Made by a program: the position numbers and the translations under genes
In this document: piece by piece, positions 24,084 through 32,781 of the stretch
How the letters are laid out: each line of letters starts with the position of its first letter
Numbering within the stretch: the stretch's first letter is position 1
From: JAKOQB01 sp036824465
GTDB lineage: Bacteria > Pseudomonadota > Gammaproteobacteria > Burkholderiales > Burkholderiaceae_F
Length of the DNA: 64,000 nt
NCBI GenBank assembly: GCA_036824465.1
Contig: DAITAC010000003.1
Coordinates: 1-64,000 of the forward strand
Direction of reading: 5' to 3'
Notes under the pieces: model-generated
Told to the model about the DNA's origin: nothing
The model's database searches: none
The model's input: only the letters and a program-made list of their open reading frames with translations

Positions 24084-25054
24084 AAATCATCAGACTGTTC
24101 GGTGCGATCGGCGTGGCTGCGATTGCCGCACTCGCAGTGCCGCCAGCGTTCGGCCAGGCGCAGGACTACCCCAAGGGTCCGGTGAGGATGCTGGTGCCGT
24201 TTCCGCCGGGCAGTGCAACCGATCACGCCGCGCGCGTGATGGCGCAACAACTGCAGAACGCGCTGGGCAAGTCGTTCGTGATCGAGAACAAGGCCGGCGC
24301 GCAGGGCACGATCGCCGGCAACGAGGTCGTGCGTGCGGCGCCGGATGGACAGACGCTGCTCTTCACATCCAACACGGCGATCGCATCGAACGTGCCGCTG
24401 ATGAAGAAGATGCCGTACGACCCGGCCAAGGACTTCGCGCCGGTGGCGGGCATCGGCGAAACCTCGCTCGTGCTGATGGTCAAGCCCGAGTTCCCGGCGA
24501 AGGACCTGAAGGAATTCATCGCCCTCGTGAAGCAGCGGCCGGGCAAGGTCTCGGCCGGCTATGGCTCGACGAGTTCACAGATCAGCATTTCGATGCTGAA
24601 CAAGCTGGCCGGGCTCGATGTGCTGTCGGTGCCGTACAAGGGCATTCCGCTCGCGGTCAACGATGTGATGGGCGGCCAGGTCGATTTCACCTTCGTCGAT
24701 CTCGGCAACGCGCTGGCGCAGGCCAAGGGCGGCAAGCTGCGCGCGGTTGCGGTCACCGCACCGACGCGCAGCCCGCTGGCGCCCGACTGGCCGACGCTGG
24801 CGGAGGTGCTGCCGGCCTACAACATCACCGCGTGGTTCGTGATCGCGGCACCGGCCGGAACACCGAAGGACATCGTCGACAAGCTGCACGCCGCGACGAC
24901 CAAGGCGCTTGCCACCGCGGAAGTGAAGGAAAAACTGGCGGGCGTGGGAATCACGCCGATGCCGATGACGCCGGCCGAACTGCAGCGCTTCATCGTGGCG
25001 GAAATCGCCAAGTGGACCAAGCTCACCAAGGAGGCGGGCATCGAGCCCGAGTGA
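24080..25054 (+). CDS. Bug/TctC family periplasmic solute-binding protein
   Basis: 324 aa. Signal peptide to about residue 26 (FGQAQ), then the Bug hallmarks: YPKGPVRMLVPFPPGSATD, RPGKVSAGYGS, and DVMGGQVDFTFVD. Bug receptors bind carboxylates or other small acids in the periplasm and are greatly expanded in Burkholderiales. No TctAB transporter genes follow, as is usual for orphan Bug proteins. Being inside the AtuA operon, its ligand is likely the substrate of this pathway. Confidence 0.92.
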   Translation: MKIIRLFGAIGVAAIAALAVPPAFGQAQDYPKGPVRMLVPFPPGSATDHAARVMAQQLQNALGKSFVIENKAGAQGTIAGNEVVRAAPDGQTLLFTSNTAIASNVPLMKKMPYDPAKDFAPVAGIGETSLVLMVKPEFPAKDLKEFIALVKQRPGKVSAGYGSTSSQISISMLNKLAGLDVLSVPYKGIPLAVNDVMGGQVDFTFVDLGNALAQAKGGKLRAVAVTAPTRSPLAPDWPTLAEVLPAYNITAWFVIAAPAGTPKDIVDKLHAATTKALATAEVKEKLAGVGITPMPMTPAELQRFIVAEIAKWTKLTKEAGIEPE

Positions 25055-25058
25055 TCCC

Positions 25059-25805
25059 ATGGTCAAAGTCATGCTGGTGACAGGTGCCAGCCGCGGCATC
25101 GGCGCCGAGATCGCAAAGCTTGCGGCCATTACGGGCTACAAGGTCGGCGTCAACTACCACCGCAGCGAGCAAGCTGCGCGCGCAGTGGTCGACGAGATTC
25201 ACAACGCCGGTGGCGACGCGATCCTGCTCAAGGCCGACGTCGGACAGCTCGATCAGGTGGTCCGCATGTTCGGCGAACTCGACTCTGCGTTCGGCACACT
25301 CGATGTGCTGGTGAACAACGCGGGCGTCCTGGCGGCGTTTCGCGTCGACGAAAGTGACGAGACCAACGTCGCGGACATGATGCAGTCGAATGTGCTGAGC
25401 GCGTTCTACTGCTCGCGCGAGGCAGTGCGCCGCATGTCGACTCGGCACGGTGGCAAGGGCGGCGCGATCGTGAACATGTCGTCGGTCGCATCGCGCACCG
25501 GCGGGCTCGCCGGCGGCGCGGCGTACGCGGCCTCCAAGGGCGCGATGGACAGCTTCACGTTCGGGCTGGCGAAGGAAGTGGGCCTCGAGGGCATCCGCGT
25601 CAACGCGATCCGGCCGGGGCTGATCGCGACCGACATCCACAACCTGCATGGCGGGCTGGCGCAGATGGAAAAACTGGCCAAGACCGCCGTGCCGCTCGGC
25701 CGCTCGGGCGCGGCGAGCGAGGTCGCCGAGGCCGCGCTGTGGCTCGCGTCGGATGCGGCCTCGTACGTGCACGGCGCGTTGATCGATGTCTCCGGCGGGC
25801 GCTGA
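25059..25805 (+). CDS. short-chain dehydrogenase/reductase (FabG-like)
   Basis: 248 aa classical SDR: TGASRGIG cofactor motif at residues 8-15, NNAG, catalytic Ser in MSSVASR and YAASK with Tyr and Lys present. The close is HGALIDVSGGR. Probably reduces or oxidises a 3-hydroxyacyl or alcohol intermediate using NAD(P). Four bp after the receptor gene stop; same operon. Confidence 0.9.
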   Translation: MVKVMLVTGASRGIGAEIAKLAAITGYKVGVNYHRSEQAARAVVDEIHNAGGDAILLKADVGQLDQVVRMFGELDSAFGTLDVLVNNAGVLAAFRVDESDETNVADMMQSNVLSAFYCSREAVRRMSTRHGGKGGAIVNMSSVASRTGGLAGGAAYAASKGAMDSFTFGLAKEVGLEGIRVNAIRPGLIATDIHNLHGGLAQMEKLAKTAVPLGRSGAASEVAEAALWLASDAASYVHGALIDVSGGR

Positions 25806-25891
25806 CGGCCCAACCGCAAACTGATCCCGCAGCCGCGTGCACCGTCGTTCCGGCGCAGGCCGCGCGCGCGATTGACGCTGGAGCACTGCGC

Positions 25892-26521
25892 ATGATGAAT
25901 TCAAGAATATTGTCCTTCTCGGCGTTCGTCGCAGTGGCGATCGCTGTGTCTGTCTTCCCGGAGCCGGCGATGGCAATCGAAGAACCCACCTTCACGGTCG
26001 AAAAGCGCTTCGACGAGGTCGAGATCCGGCGCTATGCGCCGTATGTGGTGGCCGAGGTCGTGGTGCAAGCCGATGCGGAAGACGCGGGCAACGAAGGTTT
26101 CCGTTTGCTGGCCGGCTACATCTTCGGAAAGAACAAGGGCGAGCGTCGCATCGAGATGACCGCGCCGGTGGCGCAGACGCCGGTGAAGATCGCGATGACC
26201 GCACCGGTGACGCAGACCGCGGCGGCAAGCGGCTATGTCGTGCAGTTCACGATGCCCGCCCAATGGACGCTTGACACGCTGCCCGAGCCGCTGGATGCGC
26301 GCGTCAAGCTGCGCGCGGTGCCGGCCCGCTCGGTGGCGGTGATCATGTATTCCGGCTTCTGGTCGCAGTCGCGCTTTGAGACGTATCTGGCCAAACTCAA
26401 GTCGGTGCTGGAGGGCGCGGGACTGGCGTGGACCGGTGAGCCCACATGGGCGCGCTACAACCCGCCGTGGACGCCGTGGTTCATGCGCAGAAACGAGATC
26501 TGGCTGGAGTTGAAGTCATAA
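25892..26521 (+). CDS. SOUL haem-binding family protein, exported
   Basis: 209 aa. Signal peptide ending AMA near residue 28, then the SOUL domain: FTVEKRFDEVEIRRYAPYVV, GFRLLAGYIFGKNKGERRIE, MTAPV occurring twice, and RRNEIWLEL at the end. SOUL/HEBP proteins bind haem or tetrapyrroles loosely. GGAG lies 8 nt before the ATG at 25892. Its link to the surrounding catabolic genes is not obvious. Confidence 0.85.
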   Translation: MMNSRILSFSAFVAVAIAVSVFPEPAMAIEEPTFTVEKRFDEVEIRRYAPYVVAEVVVQADAEDAGNEGFRLLAGYIFGKNKGERRIEMTAPVAQTPVKIAMTAPVTQTAAASGYVVQFTMPAQWTLDTLPEPLDARVKLRAVPARSVAVIMYSGFWSQSRFETYLAKLKSVLEGAGLAWTGEPTWARYNPPWTPWFMRRNEIWLELKS

Positions 26522-26569
26522 GCGGGCCGGCTGACTACACTCAGCCACCCTCACGCAAGCGGAGGCAGC

Positions 26570-27496
26570 ATGCAAGGTTGCGCATATATCGACGGCGACT
26601 TCGTCGCGCCCGAAGACGCGAAGATCTCCATCTTCGACTGGGGATTCCTGCATTCCGACGCCACGTACGACGTCGCGCATGTCTGGCACGGCAAGTTCTT
26701 TCGGCTCGACGATCACCTCGATCGCTTTGAAGCGAGCCTGGCCGCGTTGCGGCTCAAGCCCGGGGTTGCGCGCGCTGAGATGCGCACGATCATGCATGCG
26801 TGCGTGGCGCGCGCCGGTCTGCGCGACGCCTATGTCGAGGTGCTGTGCACGCGCGGCCACCCGGCGCCGGGTTCGCGCGATCCGCGCACCTGCACCAATC
26901 GCTTCATGGCATTCGCGATCCCGTTCATCTGGATCGCGGACCCGGACAAGCAGCGGCGCGGCATCGACCTGATCGTCGCCGACCTGCAGCGCATACCGCC
27001 CGCCAGCATCGATCCCCGGGTCAAGAACTATCACTGGCTCGACTTCGTGATGGGCCTGTTCCAGGCGTATGAGCAGGGCGGTGAGACCGTTGTGCTGCAG
27101 GACGCAAACGGCAACGTCACCGAGGGGCCGGGCTTCAATGTGTTTGCCGTGTTCAACCGGCAGGGGCGAGCACAAATCGTGACGCCGGAAGGTGGTGTGC
27201 TGGAGGGCGTTTCCCGGCGCACGGCGATCGAGCTGGCGCGCGACAAGGGTTATGACCTGCAGGTGCGCGCACTCCCCGTGAACGAACTGCGCAGCGCCGA
27301 CGAGATCTTCCTGACCAGCACCGGCGGCGGCGTGATCGCGATCAGCCAACTGAACGGCGTGCCCATCGGCAACCGGCGAGCCGGCGTGTTCGGCCCGGTG
27401 ACGACGCAACTGCAGTCGGCGTATTGGGCCCTGCATGATGACCCGCGCTTCGTGGAACCGGTGCAGTACGCGGCGGATCGAGCCACGGTCGAGTGA
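26570..27496 (+). CDS. class IV (fold type IV) PLP aminotransferase
   Basis: 308 aa. Typical BCAT/D-amino acid/(R)-amine transaminase fold: DWGFLHSDATYDV near the start, PLP lysine K152 in DPRVKNYHWLD, and EGPGFNVF (185-192) where BCATs have EGS/T-NxF. FLTSTGGGVIAISQL near the end. The EGPGFN variant and the missing BCAT arginine patterns make an (R)-amine or D-amino acid substrate possible. GGAGG precedes the ATG. Confidence 0.85.
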   Translation: MQGCAYIDGDFVAPEDAKISIFDWGFLHSDATYDVAHVWHGKFFRLDDHLDRFEASLAALRLKPGVARAEMRTIMHACVARAGLRDAYVEVLCTRGHPAPGSRDPRTCTNRFMAFAIPFIWIADPDKQRRGIDLIVADLQRIPPASIDPRVKNYHWLDFVMGLFQAYEQGGETVVLQDANGNVTEGPGFNVFAVFNRQGRAQIVTPEGGVLEGVSRRTAIELARDKGYDLQVRALPVNELRSADEIFLTSTGGGVIAISQLNGVPIGNRRAGVFGPVTTQLQSAYWALHDDPRFVEPVQYAADRATVE

Positions 27497-27514
27497 GCGG
27501 GGCCGGGCGCCCCC

Positions 27515-29098
27515 ATGCAAATGAGCCAGCGCCTGCAGAGCACGTCGCTGGGCGCCGAACTTCGGCGCGCGGCGCGAGAAGTGCCGGATCGGCCGTTCCT
27601 GCGCATGCGCGCGGGCGAGTGGACCTACCGGCAGCTCGACGAGGAAACCGACCGCGTCGCCGCGGGGTTGCAGCGCCAGGGCGTGAAGCAAGGGCACATC
27701 GTCAGCCTGATGCTGCCGAACTGTCTGGAGTTCGTCGTGGTCTGGTTCGCGCTGGCAAAGCTCGGCGCCGTGACGGCACCGGTCAACACTGCATTTCGCG
27801 GGCGAGCGCTTATGGATGCGATCGATCTCGTCGAAAGCCGGCTGCTGATCGCGCACGCGAGCTTGAAAGACCAGTGGTCCGAGGTGCGATCGAAGCTGAA
27901 GTCCGTGGCCGCGGTCATCGTCGTCGGCGACGCGCAGGCCGACGCGGACACGCTGCGCTATGAAGACGTGCGCGCCGGAACAACGGCGCAGGGCGCAGTT
28001 CCGCACCCGGAGGTTCACTTCCGCGATCTTTGCCTGCTGCTGTACACGTCGGGCACCACGGGACGATCGAAGGCCGCGATGATTTCGCACCGATACGTGC
28101 TGGCGCAGGCGAGCGGCGTGGTCGAGGGCCTTGGCCTGCGCAAAGACGACGTGCTGTACTGCCCCTACCCGCTGTTCCACCTCGACGCCGCGGTGATGAC
28201 GGTCGCGCCGGCGCTGTTGTTGCGCGGTGTGGCCGCGATCGGCGAGCGTTTCAGCGTCTCGCGCTTCTGGGACGAGATGCGCGCGTTCAAGGCAACCGTA
28301 TTCGACTTCATGGGTGCGACCTTGACCATGCTGTGGAAGCAGCCGCCGACACCGCGCGATCGCGAGCACCATGCCCGCCTCGGTTGGGGTGTGCCTTTGC
28401 CGTCATGGGTGCCCGAGTTCGAGCAGCGCTTCGGTTGCCGCCTGGTGGAGCTGTATGGTTTGACCGAAGCCGGCACGATGATCTACACGCCGCTTGACGA
28501 ACCGGGGCGTCTCGGCTCGTGCGGCAGACCGCTCGATCGATGGGAGGTCGACCTGCTCGACGCAGATGGTGTTTCAGTGCCCGTGGGCACGCCCGGTGAA
28601 CTTGTCATTCGACCCCGTGAACCGTCGCTGATCATGGACGGCTACTACGGAATGCCGCAGGAAACGCTGCGGGCGTTCCGCAATCTGTGGTTTCACACGG
28701 GTGATCTGCTCAAGCGCGACGCCGATGGTTATTTGTACTTCGTCGGGCGACTGAAGGACATGGTGCGCCGGCGCGGCGAGAACATCTCGGCTGCCGAAGT
28801 CGAGTTGTGCATCGAGACACACGCGGACGTACTCGAGGCGGCGGTGATCGGTGTGCCGAGCGAGTTGACCGAGGAAGAGGTCATGGCCTGCGTGGTGGTG
28901 CGGCCGGGCTCCACACTGACGCCCGCCGCGCTGGCCGACTACTGTGCGGAGCGACTGGCGCGCTTCATGGTGCCGCGCTATATCCGGTTCCTGAGCGAAT
29001 TGCCCAAGACCCCGACCGACAAGGCCGAGAAGTTCCGGCTCCAGCAGGACGGCATCACCGCCGACACATGGGATCGCGAAAACAAGGAGCAACGATGA
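27515..29098 (+). CDS. AMP-dependent acyl-CoA ligase (CaiC-like)
   Basis: 527 aa. AMP-binding motif YTSGTTGRSK (177-186), YGLTEAG, GYLYFVGRLKDMVRRRGENI, and the catalytic lysine region PKTPTDKAEKF near the end. Resembles crotonobetaine/carnitine-type and cyclohexanecarboxylate-type CoA ligases. It activates a carboxylic acid to its CoA ester for the enoyl-CoA hydratase encoded next (ATGA overlap). Start at 27515 or two codons later. Confidence 0.9.
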   Translation: MQMSQRLQSTSLGAELRRAAREVPDRPFLRMRAGEWTYRQLDEETDRVAAGLQRQGVKQGHIVSLMLPNCLEFVVVWFALAKLGAVTAPVNTAFRGRALMDAIDLVESRLLIAHASLKDQWSEVRSKLKSVAAVIVVGDAQADADTLRYEDVRAGTTAQGAVPHPEVHFRDLCLLLYTSGTTGRSKAAMISHRYVLAQASGVVEGLGLRKDDVLYCPYPLFHLDAAVMTVAPALLLRGVAAIGERFSVSRFWDEMRAFKATVFDFMGATLTMLWKQPPTPRDREHHARLGWGVPLPSWVPEFEQRFGCRLVELYGLTEAGTMIYTPLDEPGRLGSCGRPLDRWEVDLLDADGVSVPVGTPGELVIRPREPSLIMDGYYGMPQETLRAFRNLWFHTGDLLKRDADGYLYFVGRLKDMVRRRGENISAAEVELCIETHADVLEAAVIGVPSELTEEEVMACVVVRPGSTLTPAALADYCAERLARFMVPRYIRFLSELPKTPTDKAEKFRLQQDGITADTWDRENKEQR

Positions 29099-29856
29099 AG
29101 TACGCCAACGTCACCACCGAAGGCCCGGTCAGCGTCGTGACGCTGTGTCGCCCGGAGCGCCTGAACGCGATCGGCGCCGAACTGCTGGCCGATCTGCATG
29201 CGGCGCTGGCTCAGGCGCAGGGAGATCGCGACACGCAGGCGATCGTGCTGACCGGCGCCGGGCGGGCCTTCTGTGCCGGCGATGACCTGAAGGAGTTTGA
29301 GCAGCAGGCGACGAGTGCCGCAACGATCGCCAAGACGTGCGAAAACATCCAGCGCATCACGCGCGACATCATGCTCGGCCCGAAGCTGGTGATCGGTGCT
29401 GCGCACGGTTATGCGGTGGGCGGCGGATTCGAGTGGCTGCTGAACTGCGACCTCGTGGTGGCCGCCGACAACCTGGTGTGCTACTTGCCGGAGATGTCGC
29501 TCGGGCATTTCGTCACGGGCGGGGTGACCCATCTGCTGCCGCGGGCCCTGGGCCACCAGCGCGCGATGGAACTCATCGTGCTTGGCGAGCGCCAGGATGC
29601 GCAGGCGCTGCATCGGCTCGGCCTGGTCAACCGCGTCGTGCCCGTCGCCGAGATGCTCCCGACCGCGCTCGACCTGGCCCGACAAGTCGCATCACGCTCG
29701 ACGCTTTCGACGTCGCAGTTGAAACGCGTCATCAACGCCGATCTGAATCCGCAACTGGCCAGCGCGCTGGAACTCGAGCGCCAGGCGGCGATGGCCTGCT
29801 TCGCCAGCGCCGACACCGCGCAGCGGATCGAGGCGTTCGCGAAGAAGAAGCTTTAG
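29095..29856 (+). CDS. enoyl-CoA hydratase/isomerase family protein
   Basis: 253 aa crotonase-fold protein: oxyanion-hole blocks AFCAGDDLKEF and HGYAVGGGFEW. One catalytic Glu equivalent is at CYLPEMSLGHF. It would hydrate or rearrange the CoA ester made by the ligase upstream. Coupled to the ligase by a 4-bp overlap; its stop overlaps by 4 bp that of the convergent fhs gene, so there is no room for a terminator. Confidence 0.9.
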   Translation: MKYANVTTEGPVSVVTLCRPERLNAIGAELLADLHAALAQAQGDRDTQAIVLTGAGRAFCAGDDLKEFEQQATSAATIAKTCENIQRITRDIMLGPKLVIGAAHGYAVGGGFEWLLNCDLVVAADNLVCYLPEMSLGHFVTGGVTHLLPRALGHQRAMELIVLGERQDAQALHRLGLVNRVVPVAEMLPTALDLARQVASRSTLSTSQLKRVINADLNPQLASALELERQAAMACFASADTAQRIEAFAKKKL

Positions 29857-31529
29857 AAAAGTCCGACGATGCGCCCGTTGTCGTCGATGTCGATGCGCGT
29901 GGCGGCGGGGTCCTTCGGCAGGCCCGGCATGGTCATGATGTCGCCGCAGATCAGCACGATGAACTCGGCGCCGGCCGCCAGACGTACTTCGCGGATGTTG
30001 ACCACGTGGTTGGACGGCGCGCCGCGCAGCTGCGGGTCAGTGGAAAACGAGTACTGCGTCTTGGCCACGCACACCGGCAGCCGTCCGTAGCCTTCGTCCT
30101 GCAGCTTGCGGATCTGCGCGCGCACCTTGGTATCCGCCGTGATGTCGGAGGCGCCGTAGATCTGCGTGGCCACGGCCTTCATCTTCTGCCACAGCGATTC
30201 TTCGTCCGCGTACAGGAAGCGGCAGTTGGCCGCGCCGCTTTCTGCCAGGCGCACGACTTCGCGCGCCAGGTCCTCCGCGCCCGCGCCGCCGTCGGCCCAG
30301 TGCCGCGCAACGATCACCGGCGCGCCGTGATGCGCCATCTTCCGCTGCAGCAGCTTGATCTCGGCGTCGGTGTCACGCTCGAAATGATTGACCGCGATCA
30401 CGCACGGCAGGCCGAAATGGTTGCGCACGTTGTTCAGATGCCGCTCGAGGTTCGTGATGCCGCGCTCGAGCGCCGGCAGGTCTTCCTCGGTGAGCGCCTT
30501 CACGTCGATGCCGCCGTGATACTTCAGCGCGCGGATGGTGGCGACGATCACCGCCGCATCCGGCCGCAGCCCGGACTTGCGGCACTTGATGTCGATGAAC
30601 TTCTCCGCGCCCAGGTCGGCACCGAAACCGGCTTCGGTCACCACGTACTCACCGAGCTTGAGCGCCGCGCGCGTGGCAATCACTGAATTGCAGCCGTGCG
30701 CGATGTTGCCGAACGGCCCGCCATGGATGATGGCCGGGTTGTTCTCCAGCGTCTGTACAAGATTGGGCTTGAGCGCGTCCTTCAGCAGTGCGGCCATCGC
30801 GCCGTTGGCTTTCAGGTCGCGCGCATGGATCGGCTGCAGGCCACGCGTGTAACCCACGACGATGCGGCCGAGCCGCTCCTTCAGGTCGGCGAGTGAATTG
30901 GCGAGACAGAAGATTGCCATCACCTCGGAGGCGACCACGATGTCGAAGCTGTCCTCGCGCGGGAAGCCATTGGCCGGCCCGCCAAGGCCGATCGTGATCT
31001 GGCGCAGCGCACGGTCGTTCATGTCGAGCACACGGCGCCAGACGACGCGGCGGAAGTCGAACCGCAGTTCGTTGTTGTGGTGGATGTGGTTGTCGATCAT
31101 CGCCGCAAGCAAATTGTTGGCGAGCGCGATCGCATTGAAGTCGCCGGTGAAGTGCAGGTTGATGTCTTCCATCGGCACCACCTGCGCAAAGCCGCCGCCG
31201 GCGGCACCGCCCTTCATGCCGAACACGGGCCCCAGCGACGGCTCGCGCAGCGCGATCACGGCGCGCTTGCCGATGCGGTTGAGCGCATCGCCCAGTCCGA
31301 CCGTGGTGGTCGTCTTGCCCTCGCCGGGCGGCGTGGGACTGATCGCAGTGACAAGGATCAGCTTGCCGTCGGGCCGGCCGTTGAGCGAGGCAAGATAGTC
31401 GAGCGCGATCTTGGCCTTGAAGCGACCGTATGGCTCGATCGCGTCTTCGGGGATATGCAGGCGGTCCTGCGCAAGCTGCACGATCGGCCGGAGCCGGGCG
31501 GCCTGCGCGATGTCGATGTCGGTTTTCAT
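29853..31529 (-). CDS. fhs: formate-tetrahydrofolate ligase
   Basis: 558 aa, standard length. P-loop PTPPGEGKTTT (65-75), FTHFS blocks REPSLGPVFGMKGGAAGGG and HGGPFGNIAHGCNS, VTEAGFGADLGAEKF. Catalyses ATP-dependent formation of 10-formyl-THF from formate, supplying purine, fMet and C1 metabolism. It directly follows the formate dehydrogenase genes on the same strand (40 bp after fdsD), so formate can be either oxidised or assimilated by products of one cluster. Confidence 0.97.
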   Translation of the reverse strand: MKTDIDIAQAARLRPIVQLAQDRLHIPEDAIEPYGRFKAKIALDYLASLNGRPDGKLILVTAISPTPPGEGKTTTTVGLGDALNRIGKRAVIALREPSLGPVFGMKGGAAGGGFAQVVPMEDINLHFTGDFNAIALANNLLAAMIDNHIHHNNELRFDFRRVVWRRVLDMNDRALRQITIGLGGPANGFPREDSFDIVVASEVMAIFCLANSLADLKERLGRIVVGYTRGLQPIHARDLKANGAMAALLKDALKPNLVQTLENNPAIIHGGPFGNIAHGCNSVIATRAALKLGEYVVTEAGFGADLGAEKFIDIKCRKSGLRPDAAVIVATIRALKYHGGIDVKALTEEDLPALERGITNLERHLNNVRNHFGLPCVIAVNHFERDTDAEIKLLQRKMAHHGAPVIVARHWADGGAGAEDLAREVVRLAESGAANCRFLYADEESLWQKMKAVATQIYGASDITADTKVRAQIRKLQDEGYGRLPVCVAKTQYSFSTDPQLRGAPSNHVVNIREVRLAAGAEFIVLICGDIMTMPGLPKDPAATRIDIDDNGRIVGLF

Positions 31530-31569
31530 GGTCTGCGTTCTCTTGTTGTTGTGTACGCGCCGGCGGCGA

Positions 31570-31797
31570 TCACTTCACCAGCAGCGCGCGGTGTCGGCGG
31601 ATCGCTTCGATCACGATCGGCTTCAATTCCGAAGCGCCGCCCGCATCCACGTGCGCGACGAGTTCGCTGCGCATGCGCGGCTCCCAGAAACGCTTGAGGT
31701 GCTGCGCGACGCCCTCGCGCGCCTCGTCGGCGTCCGGCATCGCCTCGAAGAAATCGCCGATCCGGTTGGCCATGCGGATCAGGTTGTCGATGTCCAT
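31570..31797 (-). CDS. fdsD: formate dehydrogenase delta subunit
   Basis: 75 aa. MDIDNLIRMANRIGDFFEAM followed by H-KRFWEPRMR is diagnostic for FdsD, a small subunit of NAD-dependent molybdenum formate dehydrogenase that supports maturation or stability of the complex. AGG lies 4-6 nt before ATG. Last fds gene in the order G-B-A-fdhD-D. Confidence 0.93.
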   Translation of the reverse strand: MDIDNLIRMANRIGDFFEAMPDADEAREGVAQHLKRFWEPRMRSELVAHVDAGGASELKPIVIEAIRRHRALLVK

Positions 31798-31814
31798 TGC
31801 CTGACCGGCTGTTG

Positions 31815-31836
31815 AAAAGGGGGCGTGCCCCCTTTT
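31815..31836. terminator. 10-bp hairpin with T-run between fdhD and fdsD
   Basis: AAAAGGGGGC (31815-31824) pairs with GCCCCCTTTT (31827-31836) with a 2-nt loop and ends in four T on either strand. It looks like an intrinsic terminator, yet stands 17 bp before the fdsD start inside the operon. It may attenuate fdsD-fhs or process the mRNA. Confidence 0.6.
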
Positions 31837-31926
31837 GAACCCCCGATGTCGGAGGGTGCTTCAGAGCTAGCGCTTTGAACAGGCAACATACTGAAGTGAG
31901 CGTCGCAGACTTCTTTCCACACCCAG

Positions 31927-32781
31927 TTAACCGATTACCCGCTGCGGATGACTGTAGACGTTGAACCCGGCGCCGCGGGCAAAGCCGATCAGCGTCTGGC
32001 CGCAGTCGACGGCGACCTGCACGCCGAGCGCGGTCGGTGCCGACACGGCCGCCAGCATGGCCATGCCCGCCGTGGCGGACTTCTGCACCATCTCGACGCT
32101 GGCGCGGCTGGTGACCATGGCAAAGCCCTGTGTGGTTTCGACGCGCGCATTCGCGAGCGCGCCGATCAGCTTGTCGAGCGCGTTGTGCCGGCCGATGTCC
32201 TCACGCGCCAGCAGGATCGTGCCATCGGGCGCGCACCAGACCGCGGCGTGCGCGGCGCCGGTCGCGTGCTGCAGCGGCTGATGCGCGCTCAGCGTCGCAT
32301 ACGTGCGTGCCAGCGCGGCCGCGGTCACGGTGATCGCGCGGCGTGAAAGATCGGGCATGGCCCGCAGCACCTGGTCCAGGCTTTCGGTGCCGCAGATGCC
32401 GCAGCCGGTGCGACCCGCGAGCGTGCGCCGGTACGACTTCAGCCGCATGAATGCAGCCGCCGCGATGTCGATCGCCAGCGTGATGCCGGCGGCGCTCGCG
32501 TGCGCCTCGACCGCGTAGAACTCCTCGCGCGTGGCGATGCCCTCACTGAGCGAAAAGCCAAGCGCGAAGTCGTGCAGGTCATCCGGCGTGGCGAGCATCA
32601 CCGCGTGCGAGATGCCGTTGTATTCGAACGCAATCGGCACCTCGCGCGCGACCTCGACCCGCGCTGTCGCGGTGGCGCCGTCGCGCCAGCGCACGACCGG
32701 GAACGGTTCGGCCACGCCGGCCGCGTCATCGAGTTCTGCGGCGAGCGGGACGCGCGCTTTGGGTTTAGCCGGTGAATGCAC
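31927..32781 (-). CDS. fdhD: formate dehydrogenase accessory sulfurtransferase FdhD (FdsC)
   Basis: 284 aa from a GTG at 32781 that overlaps fdsA by 17 bp; a longer frame from 32862 would overlap by almost 100 bp and is less likely. Two active cysteines in GRTGCGICGTES (C127, C130), FALGFSLSEGI and LLAREDIGRHNALDKLIG are FdhD blocks. FdhD transfers sulfur from IscS to the bis-MGD cofactor, needed for active formate dehydrogenase. Known as FdsC in Cupriavidus-type operons. Confidence 0.92.
   Translation of the reverse strand: MHSPAKPKARVPLAAELDDAAGVAEPFPVVRWRDGATATARVEVAREVPIAFEYNGISHAVMLATPDDLHDFALGFSLSEGIATREEFYAVEAHASAAGITLAIDIAAAAFMRLKSYRRTLAGRTGCGICGTESLDQVLRAMPDLSRRAITVTAAALARTYATLSAHQPLQHATGAAHAAVWCAPDGTILLAREDIGRHNALDKLIGALANARVETTQGFAMVTSRASVEMVQKSATAGMAMLAAVSAPTALGVQVAVDCGQTLIGFARGAGFNVYSHPQRVIG

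Noticed and set aside
26516..28372. 618-codon frame antisense to the aminotransferase and ligase genes
   Set aside because: Spans two real genes on the other strand; no signal of its own.
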